A stretch of DNA of 64,000 bases. It comes from Gluconobacter sp. Dm-62. Lineage in GTDB: Bacteria; Pseudomonadota; Alphaproteobacteria; Acetobacterales; Acetobacteraceae. Both the position numbers and the translations under genes were made by a program. Positions 8,512-16,789 of this stretch are shown here, in pieces. Positions within the stretch are counted from its first letter, which is position 1. Every line of letters starts with the position of its first letter. The stretch is from NCBI RefSeq assembly GCF_018256155.1, contig NZ_JAERLY010000014.1, positions 1 to 64,000 of the forward strand, in the 5' to 3' direction. Under the pieces are notes generated by a model. That model made no database searches, was not told the origin of the DNA, and worked only from the letters and a program-made list of their open reading frames with translations.

Positions 8512-9275
8512 GGGCGATCCTGCCGATGCTTCGGGCTCTGCTCCCGTTTTGTATGCTGGTGCTGTGTCTGGGGATGCCGCATCTGGCTCATGCGCAGGCT
8601 GTGAGCATTGATCTGGGGCAGAATGGTGCGGCTGGCGGTGCGGGGACGACCAGTCGTCTGGTGCAGCTGACGGCGCTGATTACCGTTCTGTCGCTGGCGC
8701 CGAGCCTGCTGGTGATGATTACGGCGTTTACGCGGATTGTGATTGTGCTGTCGTTGTTGCGCAGTGCGCTGGGCGCGCAGGGCACGCCGCCGAATACGGT
8801 TCTGATCGGGCTGGCGCTGTTCCTGACGCTGTTCGTGATGCAGCCGACGCTTCAGAAATCCTGGGATGGGGGGGTTGAGCCAATGATGTCAGGGCGTGTC
8901 GGAGAAATGGAAGGTCTGACTGCGGCGGCCCAGCCGTTCCATGACTTCATGGCAGTGACGGCGCGTCCTGCGGATGTGGCGACGTTCCTGAATATTGCGC
9001 ATGAGAAGCCGCCCGCGAAGATTGGCGATACGCCCTGGCGCGTGCTGGTTCCGGCGTTCATGATCGGGGAACTGCGCCGCGGTTTCGAGATGGGTTTTCT
9101 GCTCTATCTGCCGTTTCTGGTCATCGATCTGGTGGTGTCCAGCGTGTTGATGAGCCTTGGCATGATGATGCTGCCGCCCAGTACTGTCTCGCTTCCGTTC
9201 AAGCTGATCTTTTTCGTGGTCGTTGACGGATGGTCACTGGTGGCGGGAAGTCTGGTGCGAAGTTTTACCGGGTAG
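8508..9275 (+). CDS. fliP: Flagellar export gate protein FliP
   Basis: 255 residues: a cleavable-looking signal peptide ending near AHAQA, then four membrane helices. Family motifs include TRIVIVLSLLRSALG and GTPPNTVLIGLALFLT. FliP forms the pentameric core of the export gate with FliQ and FliR, which are encoded about 2.7 kb away on the other strand. Transcription ends at the hairpin 11 bp downstream. Confidence 0.96.
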   Translation: MRAILPMLRALLPFCMLVLCLGMPHLAHAQAVSIDLGQNGAAGGAGTTSRLVQLTALITVLSLAPSLLVMITAFTRIVIVLSLLRSALGAQGTPPNTVLIGLALFLTLFVMQPTLQKSWDGGVEPMMSGRVGEMEGLTAAAQPFHDFMAVTARPADVATFLNIAHEKPPAKIGDTPWRVLVPAFMIGELRRGFEMGFLLYLPFLVIDLVVSSVLMSLGMMMLPPSTVSLPFKLIFFVVVDGWSLVAGSLVRSFTG

Positions 9276-9286
9276 GCCCGGATATG

Positions 9287-9326
9287 AAAAAAGCCCCGCC
9301 GATCAAGCGATTGGCGGGGCTTTTTT
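9287..9326. terminator. Bidirectional terminator between fliP and the GGT-like gene
   Basis: Perfect 14-bp arms, AAAAAAGCCCCGCC (9287-9300) and GGCGGGGCTTTTTT (9313-9326), with a 12-nt loop. The T runs on both strands serve the convergent fliP (plus) and GGT-like (minus) genes. Confidence 0.95.
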
Positions 9327-9327
9327 A

Positions 9328-10746
9328 TTAGTGAGCGCTGTCGTTTGTGGTTCCGGCTGCGAGGCCTGCGGCACGGGGGTCTGTCACGCCGCGGCACGAA
9401 TCGTTGCCGTGGCAGATGATGGCGTTGATGCGACCGGCCCCTTCATGCGGGATTGGCGCATCATGTGCGGCGGCGCGTGCGGCGTCTCCGACAGCGTCTG
9501 CGGCTTCGTTCTGGCCGGAGGCGGCCATCACCGCGCGCAGGCTGTTCTGGTCACGCAGGACAGAAGCCGAAAGCAGGGGCTGAGGTGTGCGGGCCGGAGA
9601 CGCGCCGAGAACGACACCGGTGCTGCCAGCCATGCGGCCCGTTCCGAACAGATTGTTTTCGCTCAGGGCGCAGGCTACGGCCATGCCGGAATGATCTGTC
9701 ACGACGAAGGACGTTGACGCCGGCAGTGCGGGCAGGCTGCCCCCACCGGAGCGGCCGCTTGCAAGAGCAGCCTGTGCGGCGGCGAGCGTTGTGTTGCCCG
9801 AGGCGCGCCATGCGGCGATGGTACCCTGTGCGGAGGCGCCGGTCGTGTATCGAACGGCTGCGCCCAGGCCGCCATCGGCTGGCGGGGCCAGGAAGGACGC
9901 ATCCAGGCCACCCTGACGGGTCGTGAGAGCGTCGGTCTGGACCGGGAGGGTCTGACGCATGTCGTCGTCGTTCAGACCGGCGCCTGCTTTCTGCGCTGCG
10001 GTAATATAAACGTCGGCGAGTGCACCGTTATAGAGATCACCCACGCCTGCGACGCGGATGCGTTCGAGGAAGCCCGCAAGGCGCGGCTGGGCGAGGCTGT
10101 CGCCCGCGGCGAGCGTCGCGGCTTCGCCGCGCCCAAAGATGGTGCGGGCGCTTTCATCGGCCAGAAGCGCCGGACGGACTGCAGCCAGATCGGCGGCGAG
10201 CGCGCGGCTGACCGTGATGCCGGTGCTGGCGAGGTTCAGGGCCGGGGCGATGAGATCGTTGAAATCGACCGTGCCGTAATGAAGCTGCATCAGATACAGA
10301 CCGCGGAGGCTCGCGGCTGTGCCAGCCGGTCGGTCTCCGCCCTTGCTCGTACCGGGGTGCGGCAGGAAGGTGATGGACTGGGCCGTTTCGCCGGGGCGGC
10401 TGATCAGGCAGGCGCCACCGCCGCCGAAGGAGGCGCGGGAGGGAAGCGTGACGCCGAGGGCCAGTGCCGTGGCGGTTGCCGCATCGGCTGCATTGCCGCC
10501 GCGGGCAAGGACGTCATGACCCACCAGAGCGGCCTGTGGCTCGTCGGCGACAACCGTGCCGATGCTGCCACCTGCGGGGGCGGAGGTTTCGCTGATGCCA
10601 ACGAAATGGGATCCCGGGATCCACGAACAGGCACCCAGCAGCAGCCCTGAGGCGATCGAGGCCGTCAGTGAGGCCGGGAGGCGGGAAGAGACGCGACGGG
10701 CCTGTGTGGCGTCCGGGGTGGAAATCTGGTGCTGACGATGCGCCAC
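9328..10746 (-). CDS. Gamma-glutamyltransferase-like lipoprotein
   Basis: 472 residues from GTG 10746, which has GGAG nine bases upstream; the frame stays open further upstream but that part does not look coding. The signal region ends in the lipobox LGAC (Cys40). GGT family features: GGNAADAATATALALGV (about 83-99), SFGGGG, and the maturation-site region. An ungapped match to the E. coli GGT small-subunit start puts Ser344 at the nucleophilic Thr, followed by Thr345. The downstream FGTG and AGSTGVVL segments also match. Probably an exported Ntn hydrolase acting on gamma-glutamyl compounds. Whether it self-processes is open. Confidence 0.8.
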   Translation of the reverse strand: MAHRQHQISTPDATQARRVSSRLPASLTASIASGLLLGACSWIPGSHFVGISETSAPAGGSIGTVVADEPQAALVGHDVLARGGNAADAATATALALGVTLPSRASFGGGGACLISRPGETAQSITFLPHPGTSKGGDRPAGTAASLRGLYLMQLHYGTVDFNDLIAPALNLASTGITVSRALAADLAAVRPALLADESARTIFGRGEAATLAAGDSLAQPRLAGFLERIRVAGVGDLYNGALADVYITAAQKAGAGLNDDDMRQTLPVQTDALTTRQGGLDASFLAPPADGGLGAAVRYTTGASAQGTIAAWRASGNTTLAAAQAALASGRSGGGSLPALPASTSFVVTDHSGMAVACALSENNLFGTGRMAGSTGVVLGASPARTPQPLLSASVLRDQNSLRAVMAASGQNEAADAVGDAARAAAHDAPIPHEGAGRINAIICHGNDSCRGVTDPRAAGLAAGTTNDSAH

Positions 10747-10978
10747 CTGGCGTTTCTCCAATGTCTGGTCACGACTGTCCGGCCTCGTGGCCTTTGCGGC
10801 TGACGGGGACGGGCAGACGGGTCTGCGCCGTGGGTCCCGGTCCGGCTGTTGTTCCCTCATAACGGTAATCTGCTGTTTGTGGGAGGGGCCAGTTGGTGTC
10901 TTCTCTTTGCCACGGACGTTCTTTATGGCGTATGGACCTGACGTTCTGTTTTTCTTCCAGCTGATCCGGAGCTTTCCG

Positions 10979-11737
10979 TTGAGACACCATCTGCTTGCCA
11001 CGGCCTCTGCCGTTGTTGCCGGAATGGCCTTTCTTGTGGGTGGCCAGGCTCTGGCGGCTCCGGCAACGTCCTTCACTCCGGCCCAGCGGGCCGAGATTGT
11101 CGGCATCATGCGGGATGCGTTGCAAAACGATCCGAGCATTCTGACCGATGCGATCCGTTCAATCCGTGAGAAGGCGGAAGAACAGAAGCAGGATTCGACG
11201 CTGGCGGCTGTAAAGGCGCACCAGTCCGAGCTTCAGGCTGCGCCCGACTTTGCGATCCGGGGCAATCCGCACGGCAAGATTACGGTCGTGGAATTCTACG
11301 ATCCGCGCTGTTCTTACTGCCGGTCCATGATGGGGGAGGTGGACAGTTTCCTCAGCCGCCATCCGGATGTTCGGCTTGTCGAGAAGGTCGTGCCGGTTCT
11401 GGGGAGCAACAGTGTGCTGGATACGCGGGCCATCTTTGCGGCGAGCGTACAGGGCAAGTATGACGTCATGCGCAAGGCGCTGATGGAAGATACCACAAAG
11501 CCCAGCATGGAGCGGATTGTCGCTCTCGCGCAGGCGAACGGTATTGATGCGAAGAAACTGACGGCTGACATGAGTTCCGCGCAGACCGTGGCCCTGATTA
11601 CCACCAATCTGGATCAGGGCCGCTCTGTAGGGCTGGACGGGACGCCGACATTCATTTTCGGCACTGCCGCAGTCGCTCCGGGCGCGCTTGAACCGGATCA
11701 GATGGATGCGTTTCTGGAGCGTGCCCGCAAGGCGTAA
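10979..11737 (+). CDS. DsbA-family thiol:disulfide oxidoreductase
   Basis: 252 residues from TTG 10979, with GGAG seven bases upstream. A signal peptide ends at ALA-AP (about 27). A helical N-terminal segment (32-90) is followed by the thioredoxin-like domain with active site CSYC (111-114) in YDPRCSYCRSMM and the cis-proline region GTPTFIFG near the C-terminus. This N-terminal helix plus DsbA layout resembles DsbA-like proteins of the Com1/ScsC type. Periplasmic disulfide formation or isomerisation is likely. In-frame ATG 10925 would give a poorer signal peptide. Divergent from the GGT-like gene. Confidence 0.85.
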   Translation: MRHHLLATASAVVAGMAFLVGGQALAAPATSFTPAQRAEIVGIMRDALQNDPSILTDAIRSIREKAEEQKQDSTLAAVKAHQSELQAAPDFAIRGNPHGKITVVEFYDPRCSYCRSMMGEVDSFLSRHPDVRLVEKVVPVLGSNSVLDTRAIFAASVQGKYDVMRKALMEDTTKPSMERIVALAQANGIDAKKLTADMSSAQTVALITTNLDQGRSVGLDGTPTFIFGTAAVAPGALEPDQMDAFLERARKA

Positions 11738-11757
11738 GCTTTAGCCAGTCCCTAGGT

Positions 11758-12108
11758 TCAGCGCTTCTGGCTGTCTGCGCCTGAGCCGTCCGCGTCCCCG
11801 TTTCCATCGAGAATGCCTGCGCGGGAGGGCGCGTCCGCACCTGGTTGAACCGTGCGGGTAATTGCTGCGACCTCTTCGTCCGAAGCGGGGGGCGGTGTTG
11901 TGTGGTTCGGGGAGCGGCTGGCGGGGCTGTCGCGTTGCAGGACATTGGCCAGTGCTTCGGGATCTGTGCGTTCCGCTTCGTTCAGAAGGCGTTCGGCCAG
12001 GGCATCATCCCCGATCTGACGGGCCCGCAAGGCAGCTTCTGCCTGTTCTGTCGCAACGCGGTACTTGCGGTCTTCGCCTTCGAAGGGGGTGTCATCAATG
12101 ATGGACAT
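11758..12108 (-). CDS. Small hypothetical protein, Asp/Glu/Ala-rich
   Basis: 116 residues, ATG 12108 with AAGGA upstream. The N-terminal half is a predicted helix (ATEQAEAALRARQIGDDALA); the C-terminal half is Pro-, Ser- and Asp-rich and probably disordered. No signal peptide, membrane segment or recognisable domain. It is convergent with the DsbA-family gene and divergent from folP. A clear ribosome site and protein-like composition support it, but the function is unknown. Confidence 0.6.
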   Translation of the reverse strand: MSIIDDTPFEGEDRKYRVATEQAEAALRARQIGDDALAERLLNEAERTDPEALANVLQRDSPASRSPNHTTPPPASDEEVAAITRTVQPGADAPSRAGILDGNGDADGSGADSQKR

Positions 12109-12238
12109 AAGGGGATCCTTCTTCCTGTGGCCGAAATTCAAGATGTGGCAGAACTGAAAACACGATGCTGCTGCCGGGGTTCCCCCTGGGTGCGTTGAGG
12201 ATCTCTGTGCGATGAAGCCACGGGTGGGAGGAAGTCGG

Positions 12239-13036
12239 ATGACATTGTCTGGAAACGGGCATGTGGCAGTGATGGGAATCGTGAATGTCACGCCCGATTC
12301 CTTTTCCGATGGGGGGCGGTTCCTCCGTCCGGAGGATGCGCTGAAGCATGGGCGGATGTTGCTGGCGGATGGGGCGGATCTGCTGGATCTGGGGGCGGAG
12401 TCCACGCGGCCGGGCTTTCAGCCGGTGCCGGCAGAAGAGGAATGGGCTCGGCTTTCCCCTGTGGTGGGAACGCTGGTTGCTGACGGAGCCGTCGTTTCCG
12501 TGGATACGACCAAAGCGTTTGTTGCGAGGCAGGCGCTTGCTGCCGGTGCCACGGTCATCAACGATGTCTGGGGGTTGCAGGCCGATCCGGACATGGCGTT
12601 TGTGGTGGCGGATTCGGATGCGACGGTTGTTGTGATGCACAACCGCCATGAGGTGGATGAGGCGCTGGATCTGCGGGCGGACTGGCGACGCTTCTTTGAC
12701 CATTCGCTGGGGCTGGCGGAAAAGGCCGGGCTCGCGCGGGATCGGATCGTGCTGGATCCGGGTGTGGGGTTCGGTAAGACGCAGGTGCAGAATGTGGAGG
12801 CGGTGGCGCGGCTGGGCGATCTGCGGGCCGAATATGGGCTGCCGGTTCTGCTGGGGGTGTCGCGCAAGTCCATGTTCGGGCATTTTCTGGGGCGTGCGGC
12901 GTCCGAGCGGCTGGCGGGGACGCTGGCGACCCATTTGTACGGGGTGGAGCAGGGTGCTGCGATCCTGAGGGTGCATGACGTGCGCGAGCATGTGGATGCC
13001 CTGAAAATCCGCCAGATTCTGAAGGATGTCCGATGA
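12239..13036 (+). CDS. folP: Dihydropteroate synthase
   Basis: 265 residues. Both signature regions are present: MGIVNVTPDSFSDGG (near residue 12) and LDLGAESTRPG; also INDVWG and DPGVGFGKT. It condenses p-aminobenzoate with the pterin pyrophosphate made by FolK, and is the sulfonamide target. ATG 12239 has GGAGG seven bases upstream and is preferred over ATG 12212. The gene overlaps the folBK start by 4 bp, so the folate genes are translationally coupled. Confidence 0.96.
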   Translation: MTLSGNGHVAVMGIVNVTPDSFSDGGRFLRPEDALKHGRMLLADGADLLDLGAESTRPGFQPVPAEEEWARLSPVVGTLVADGAVVSVDTTKAFVARQALAAGATVINDVWGLQADPDMAFVVADSDATVVVMHNRHEVDEALDLRADWRRFFDHSLGLAEKAGLARDRIVLDPGVGFGKTQVQNVEAVARLGDLRAEYGLPVLLGVSRKSMFGHFLGRAASERLAGTLATHLYGVEQGAAILRVHDVREHVDALKIRQILKDVR

Positions 13037-13932
13037 TCGTACCTGCCCTGACCTCCGTTTTTGTGCGGGATCTGTGCCTGTTTGGCTATCACGGCGTTCT
13101 GCCGGAAGAGACGCGGATCGGGCAGCGTTTCGTGGTGGATATCGAGATCCGCGCGGATCTGTCTGGCGCGATTGCAGGCGATGATTACGAACGGGCGGTC
13201 TGTTACGGGACGCTGTGCGATATCGCTTCGGCAATCGTGACAGGGCCGCCGCTTCAGCTCATCGAGACGGTTGCGGGGCGGATTGCTGAGGCCGTGCTGG
13301 CGAAACTGGAGCGCGTGGAGTGGGTGCGGATCGAGGTTCGTAAGCCGTCCGCGCCAGTGCCATATGCGGTGTCGGGAACGGCGGTGGCCGTGGAGCAGCC
13401 CCGGGTTCATGAGGTCGCGTTCTCACTGGGGAGCAATCTGGGGGAGCGCGAGGCTGTCCTGGCGGCGGCGGTGGATCGACTGTCGCTCGTGGACGGGCTG
13501 GAGATCCTGAATGTATCGTCGCTGTATGACAGCGCGCCCTGGGGTGGGGTGGAGCAGCCGGCATTCGTGAATATCTGCGCCACCGGGCGGACGACGCTGG
13601 AGCCTCATGCGCTTCTGCGGGTCTGCAAGGCGATCGAGGCGGATCTGGGGCGTGTGCCGGGTGTGCGTTGGGGCGCGCGGGCTGTGGATGCCGATGTGCT
13701 CTATTATGGTGTGCGGGAAGTCCGGGATCGGGTTCTGACCCTGCCGCATGCCTGTCTGTTCGAGCGTGCTTTTGTGCTGGAGCCTCTTGCAGAAATTGAT
13801 CCAGATCACGTCATTGGTGGACGTCGCGTGCGGGACGCGCTAGCAGTCCTGCCGCGGAGCCCGGGGGATGTGACCCGGCGCGCCCCTGACGGCACGGGTC
13901 GTTGGGGCATAAAGGAGCATGAACCCGCATGA
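13033..13932 (+). CDS. folBK: Bifunctional dihydroneopterin aldolase / HPPK (FolB-FolK fusion)
   Basis: 299 residues in two domains. FolB (about 5-118): [18 protein letters not shown] and the family lysine in [10 protein letters not shown]. FolK (about 127-270): [23 protein letters not shown] and the metal site in [11 protein letters not shown], where both Asp residues are kept although the usual DLD reads DAD. It thus performs two successive steps leading to the substrate of FolP. It overlaps folP and folE by 4 bp each. Such fusions occur in several alphaproteobacteria. The last 25 residues are basic and probably flexible. Confidence 0.93.
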   Translation: MIVPALTSVFVRDLCLFGYHGVLPEETRIGQRFVVDIEIRADLSGAIAGDDYERAVCYGTLCDIASAIVTGPPLQLIETVAGRIAEAVLAKLERVEWVRIEVRKPSAPVPYAVSGTAVAVEQPRVHEVAFSLGSNLGEREAVLAAAVDRLSLVDGLEILNVSSLYDSAPWGGVEQPAFVNICATGRTTLEPHALLRVCKAIEADLGRVPGVRWGARAVDADVLYYGVREVRDRVLTLPHACLFERAFVLEPLAEIDPDHVIGGRRVRDALAVLPRSPGDVTRRAPDGTGRWGIKEHEPA

Positions 13933-14603
13933 CCAATCTGAACGCCACGATCATGACCGCCGCATCGGCACGTCTGTCGGACAGTCAGGACAGCCTCTCT
14001 TCCGAGGAACTGCGCCCGATGGGAGCGTTGCCGCTGCCTGCGGATGCGGAAGTTCGGATTGCGGGCGCCGTGCGGGAAATCCTTGAGGCTCTGGGTGAAA
14101 ATCCGGAGCGCGAGGGACTGCTTGATACGCCGCAGCGCGTGGCGAAGATGTATCTCGAAGTGTTCAGCGGTCTGCATCAGGATCCGCGGGATCATCTGAA
14201 GACGCAGTTTTCGGCGGACCGGCATCATGGGGCGGTGATCGTCAAGGACATCCGCTTCCATTCGATGTGCGAGCATCATCTGCTGCCGGTTTATGGCAAG
14301 GCGCATGTGGCCTATCTGCCGGCGGGTGGGCGTCTGACGGGCTTGAGCAAGATTGCGCGGCTGGTTGAAGGCTTTGCGCGTCGACCGCAGCTTCAGGAGC
14401 GTCTGACGGATCAGATCGCGCAGGGCATGGAAGATGTTCTGGCGCCGGAAGCCGTTCTGGTCGTGATTGAAGCCGAGCATATGTGCATGAGCATGCGCGG
14501 TGTGCGCTCGCCCGGTTCCACGACCGTGACGTCCATCGCACGTGGAACCTGGCTGCGTGACAGTGCGGCGCGAATGGAGATCATGTCGCTTCTGCGGGGC
14601 TGA
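13929..14603 (+). CDS. folE: GTP cyclohydrolase I
   Basis: 224 residues. Zinc ligands are seen in [10 protein letters not shown] (Cys114, His117) and in EHMCMSMRG (Cys186); the pattern [20 protein letters not shown] is typical of the type I enzyme. It converts GTP to dihydroneopterin triphosphate, the first step of folate synthesis and also the substrate of QueD encoded 6.5 kb away. The first 35 residues are variable. Last gene of the folP-folBK-folE operon; a weak GC hairpin followed by T5 lies about 50 bp downstream. Confidence 0.97.
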   Translation: MTNLNATIMTAASARLSDSQDSLSSEELRPMGALPLPADAEVRIAGAVREILEALGENPEREGLLDTPQRVAKMYLEVFSGLHQDPRDHLKTQFSADRHHGAVIVKDIRFHSMCEHHLLPVYGKAHVAYLPAGGRLTGLSKIARLVEGFARRPQLQERLTDQIAQGMEDVLAPEAVLVVIEAEHMCMSMRGVRSPGSTTVTSIARGTWLRDSAARMEIMSLLRG

Positions 14604-14699
14604 TCCGCGCCGGGCGGCGTGTAAAACTTTAGAAAAACAGATGACGTTTCGGGGCTTCTGACGCCCGCGTTTTTGCGCGTCGATGTCTTGCGAATCAAA

Positions 14700-14722
14700 A
14701 CGCGGACTTATATGGTCCGCGT
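14700..14722 (+). promoter_or_regulatory. Palindromic operator candidate overlapping the rrf2 start
   Basis: ACGCGGAC-TTATATG-GTCCGCGT is a perfect 8-bp inverted repeat whose right arm directly abuts the ATG at 14723. A TTGCGA at 14688-14693 and TATATG at 14709-14714 could be -35 and -10 elements with a short (15-bp) spacer. If so, the palindrome covers the promoter and suits autorepression by the Rrf2 protein. Inferred from position and symmetry. Confidence 0.6.
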
Positions 14723-15265
14723 ATGGCACTTTATGGCGCAAGCACCGAATACGTCCTGCACAGTCTGCTGTGGCTCGTGGATCATCCCGGGCCGGTCAGT
14801 AGTCTGGATCTGGCGGAGCTTCAGGATATTCCGGCGGCCTTTATCGCCAAGCAGCTTCCAAAGCTGGAAAAGGCCGGGATTCTTGCGGCTTCCGAAGGGC
14901 TGAAGGGCGGCTACAGGCTGGCCCGTCCGCCGGCGCAGATCAGTGTGCTGGACGTCGTGGATGCAGCGGAAGGCCGCAAAAACCTCTTCAACTGTCAGGA
15001 AATTCGTGGGCGTTGCGTGCTGTTCGACGACACGCCGCCGCAATGGGCCACGAAGGGCGTGTGCAGCATTCATGCGACCATGCTGCGGGCCGAGCAGGCC
15101 ATGCGCGAGGAACTGGCGCGGACGTCTCTGGCCGATCTGGCAGGGTCCGTTCGGGACAAGGCGCCGCCTGCTTTTCTGGGGGAAGCTCAGGGGTGGTTTG
15201 ATAACCGCACCCAGACACGCCGGACCAGCAGGGTCAGGCAGCGGCGAAACCCGGACACGGTCTAA
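14723..15265 (+). CDS. Rrf2-family transcriptional regulator
   Basis: 180 residues. An N-terminal winged helix (about 1-75) has the Rrf2 pattern IPAAFIAKQLPKLEKAGIL followed by KGGYRLARP. Three cysteines follow (NCQ near 91, GRC near 98, GVC near 114), spaced as in Fe-S-binding Rrf2 proteins (NsrR, IscR, RsrR). The C-terminal 35 residues are basic. The next genes are a cupin and an epimerase, probable targets. No Shine-Dalgarno is visible and the start follows the palindrome directly, so a leaderless or very short-leader mRNA is possible. The signal (redox, NO or iron) cannot be told from sequence. Confidence 0.88.
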   Translation: MALYGASTEYVLHSLLWLVDHPGPVSSLDLAELQDIPAAFIAKQLPKLEKAGILAASEGLKGGYRLARPPAQISVLDVVDAAEGRKNLFNCQEIRGRCVLFDDTPPQWATKGVCSIHATMLRAEQAMREELARTSLADLAGSVRDKAPPAFLGEAQGWFDNRTQTRRTSRVRQRRNPDTV

Positions 15266-15301
15266 ATTTCTCTTTCACATCCAGTATCAGGAAACAGGAT
15301 T

Positions 15302-15691
15302 ATGCGTCATTTCGTAACGCTTGCCGCCATGGCTTTGTGCGCCTGCACGTCTTCCCTTCATGCTGCGACGAAAGTTACGCCGCTCTTGGCGCATGACCTG
15401 CCGGGTATTCCCGGAAAAGAGGGCGCCATGCTGACCGTGGATTATCCGCCCGGGGGTTCGGACCCGATCCATCGGCATAATGCCTCGGTGTTTGTTTATG
15501 TGCTGAAGGGCAGTGTTGTTATGCAGGTCCGGGGTGGACAGGCGGTAACCCTGCATCCGGGGCAGACGTTCTTTGAGGGACCGGACGATGTGCATCTGGT
15601 CGGGCGCAATGCCAGCCAGACCGAGCCTGCGCAGTTCCTGGCGTTTTTCATCAAGGACAAGGCCGCGCCGTTTGTCCTCCCGTCGAAGTGA
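15302..15691 (+). CDS. Secreted cupin-domain protein
   Basis: 129 residues. A signal peptide ends at LHAATK (about 22). A single cupin barrel follows: motif 1 with DPIHRHNASVFVYVLKG and motif 2 with GQTFFEGPDDVHLVG, holding His/Glu ligands for a metal. Function unknown; a periplasmic metal-binding enzyme or sensor is possible. It starts 36 bp after the rrf2 stop and 19 bp before the epimerase gene, so all three probably form one transcription unit. Confidence 0.85.
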   Translation: MRHFVTLAAMALCACTSSLHAATKVTPLLAHDLPGIPGKEGAMLTVDYPPGGSDPIHRHNASVFVYVLKGSVVMQVRGGQAVTLHPGQTFFEGPDDVHLVGRNASQTEPAQFLAFFIKDKAAPFVLPSK

Positions 15692-15710
15692 CTGCTGAAG
15701 GACAGAGACC

Positions 15711-16619
15711 ATGAAAATTCTGCTGGCCGGGGCGAGTGGCGCTGTGGGGCGTCCGCTGATCGCGCGTTTGCTGAGGGAGGGGCATGAGGTCTGGGGTATG
15801 GTGCGCCGTGCTGAAAATCTGCCCGTTATTCAGGAGCTTGGCGCACATGCTGTTGAGGGCGATGCGCTGGATCGAGCCGGGATTTTTGCTCTTCTGGAGC
15901 AGGTGCGTCCGGATGTTGTGATTGATCAGTTGACGTCTCTGCCGGCCAGTCCGTTCGAGCTGGCCCAGAGGCTGCCTGCGGATCGGGTGCTGCGTCTGGA
16001 AGGTGGGGGGAATCTTCACGATGCTGCGCGGGCTGTGGGTGTTCGGCGGTATCTCCAGCAGTCTTGCGGGTTTTATCTCGATGGTGGAGGGGCTCTGGCG
16101 ACTGAAGAATCCCCTTTGCGGGCAGGTGCTCCCGGCGGGATCGGGGAGAGTGCGCGGATGTATGAAGCGCTGGAAAAGCGCGCTCTGAGTGATGCGGATA
16201 TGGAGGGTGTGGCCCTGAGATACGGGTTTTTCTATGGGCCACGGACCTGGTACTGGTCGGATGGTGCGTTCAGTCTTCATGTCCGAAAGGGGGAGGTCCC
16301 CGTGATTGGAGCGGGACGCGGCACGTTCTCCTTCATCCACGTAGATGATGCGGCGCAGGCTACAGCGGCGGCTCTGCACGCGCCTGCTGGGCGTTATAAT
16401 GTGCTTGATGATCAGCCGACTGAGCTGTCCCGGTGGTTGCCAGCCTATGCGAAATGGGTCGGAGCGGCAGTGCCTGCGCATCTGGATGAGGCAGATGCTA
16501 CCCGGCAGATGGGGCAGGAGGGCGTGTATTATCAGAACAGCCTGAGCGGGGCGTCCAATCGCAAAGCCAGAATGTTTCTGGGGCTGACGCCGGGACGGGT
16601 ACCATGGCTGCAGGACTGA
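15711..16619 (+). CDS. NAD(P)-dependent epimerase/reductase (extended SDR-like)
   Basis: 302 residues with an N-terminal Rossmann fold: GASGAVGRPL (7-16) binds NAD(P). The family pattern continues with RYGFFYGPRTWY and FIHVDDAA. The usual YxxxK appears as YEALEK near residue 150. Substrate unknown; relatives are annotated as nucleoside-diphosphate-sugar epimerases or NmrA-like proteins. It is the third gene after the Rrf2 regulator, so a redox-linked role is plausible by context only. It is followed by 170 bp of AT-rich sequence. Confidence 0.82.
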   Translation: MKILLAGASGAVGRPLIARLLREGHEVWGMVRRAENLPVIQELGAHAVEGDALDRAGIFALLEQVRPDVVIDQLTSLPASPFELAQRLPADRVLRLEGGGNLHDAARAVGVRRYLQQSCGFYLDGGGALATEESPLRAGAPGGIGESARMYEALEKRALSDADMEGVALRYGFFYGPRTWYWSDGAFSLHVRKGEVPVIGAGRGTFSFIHVDDAAQATAAALHAPAGRYNVLDDQPTELSRWLPAYAKWVGAAVPAHLDEADATRQMGQEGVYYQNSLSGASNRKARMFLGLTPGRVPWLQD

Positions 16620-16789
16620 TCGAAACAGAGCCTGACTTCAAAGGGTTAGGTAATGGAAACAAGATCCGGAACTGTAATATTATGTATTATTAAATAAGTA
16701 TTACATGTTACAAATCTTAAATTCGTGAGGCATTGATAATATTACGATTATGTTTTACTGAAAATATCCAGAATAATTCATGGAATATC
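16620..16789 (+). promoter_or_regulatory. AT-rich leader of the desaturase gene
   Basis: About 170 bp, conspicuously AT-rich from 16670 to 16780 in an otherwise GC-rich region. It holds GTAATA and TATTAC inverted arms (about 16674-16706) and several TATTAT-like hexamers, so promoter elements are likely here, but no single -35/-10 pair can be chosen with confidence. No gene seen. Confidence 0.4.

Noticed and set aside
10747-11139. Upstream extension of the GGT-like frame (minus strand)
   Set aside because: The frame stays open, but it is antisense to the DsbA-family gene and lacks protein-like composition; GTG 10746 has a good ribosome site and gives a proper lipoprotein signal.
12095-13410. 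Long leftward frames opposite folP and folBK
   Set aside because: Typical GC-skew shadows: Arg/Pro/His/Gln-rich, no motifs, while folP and folBK are unmistakable on the plus strand.
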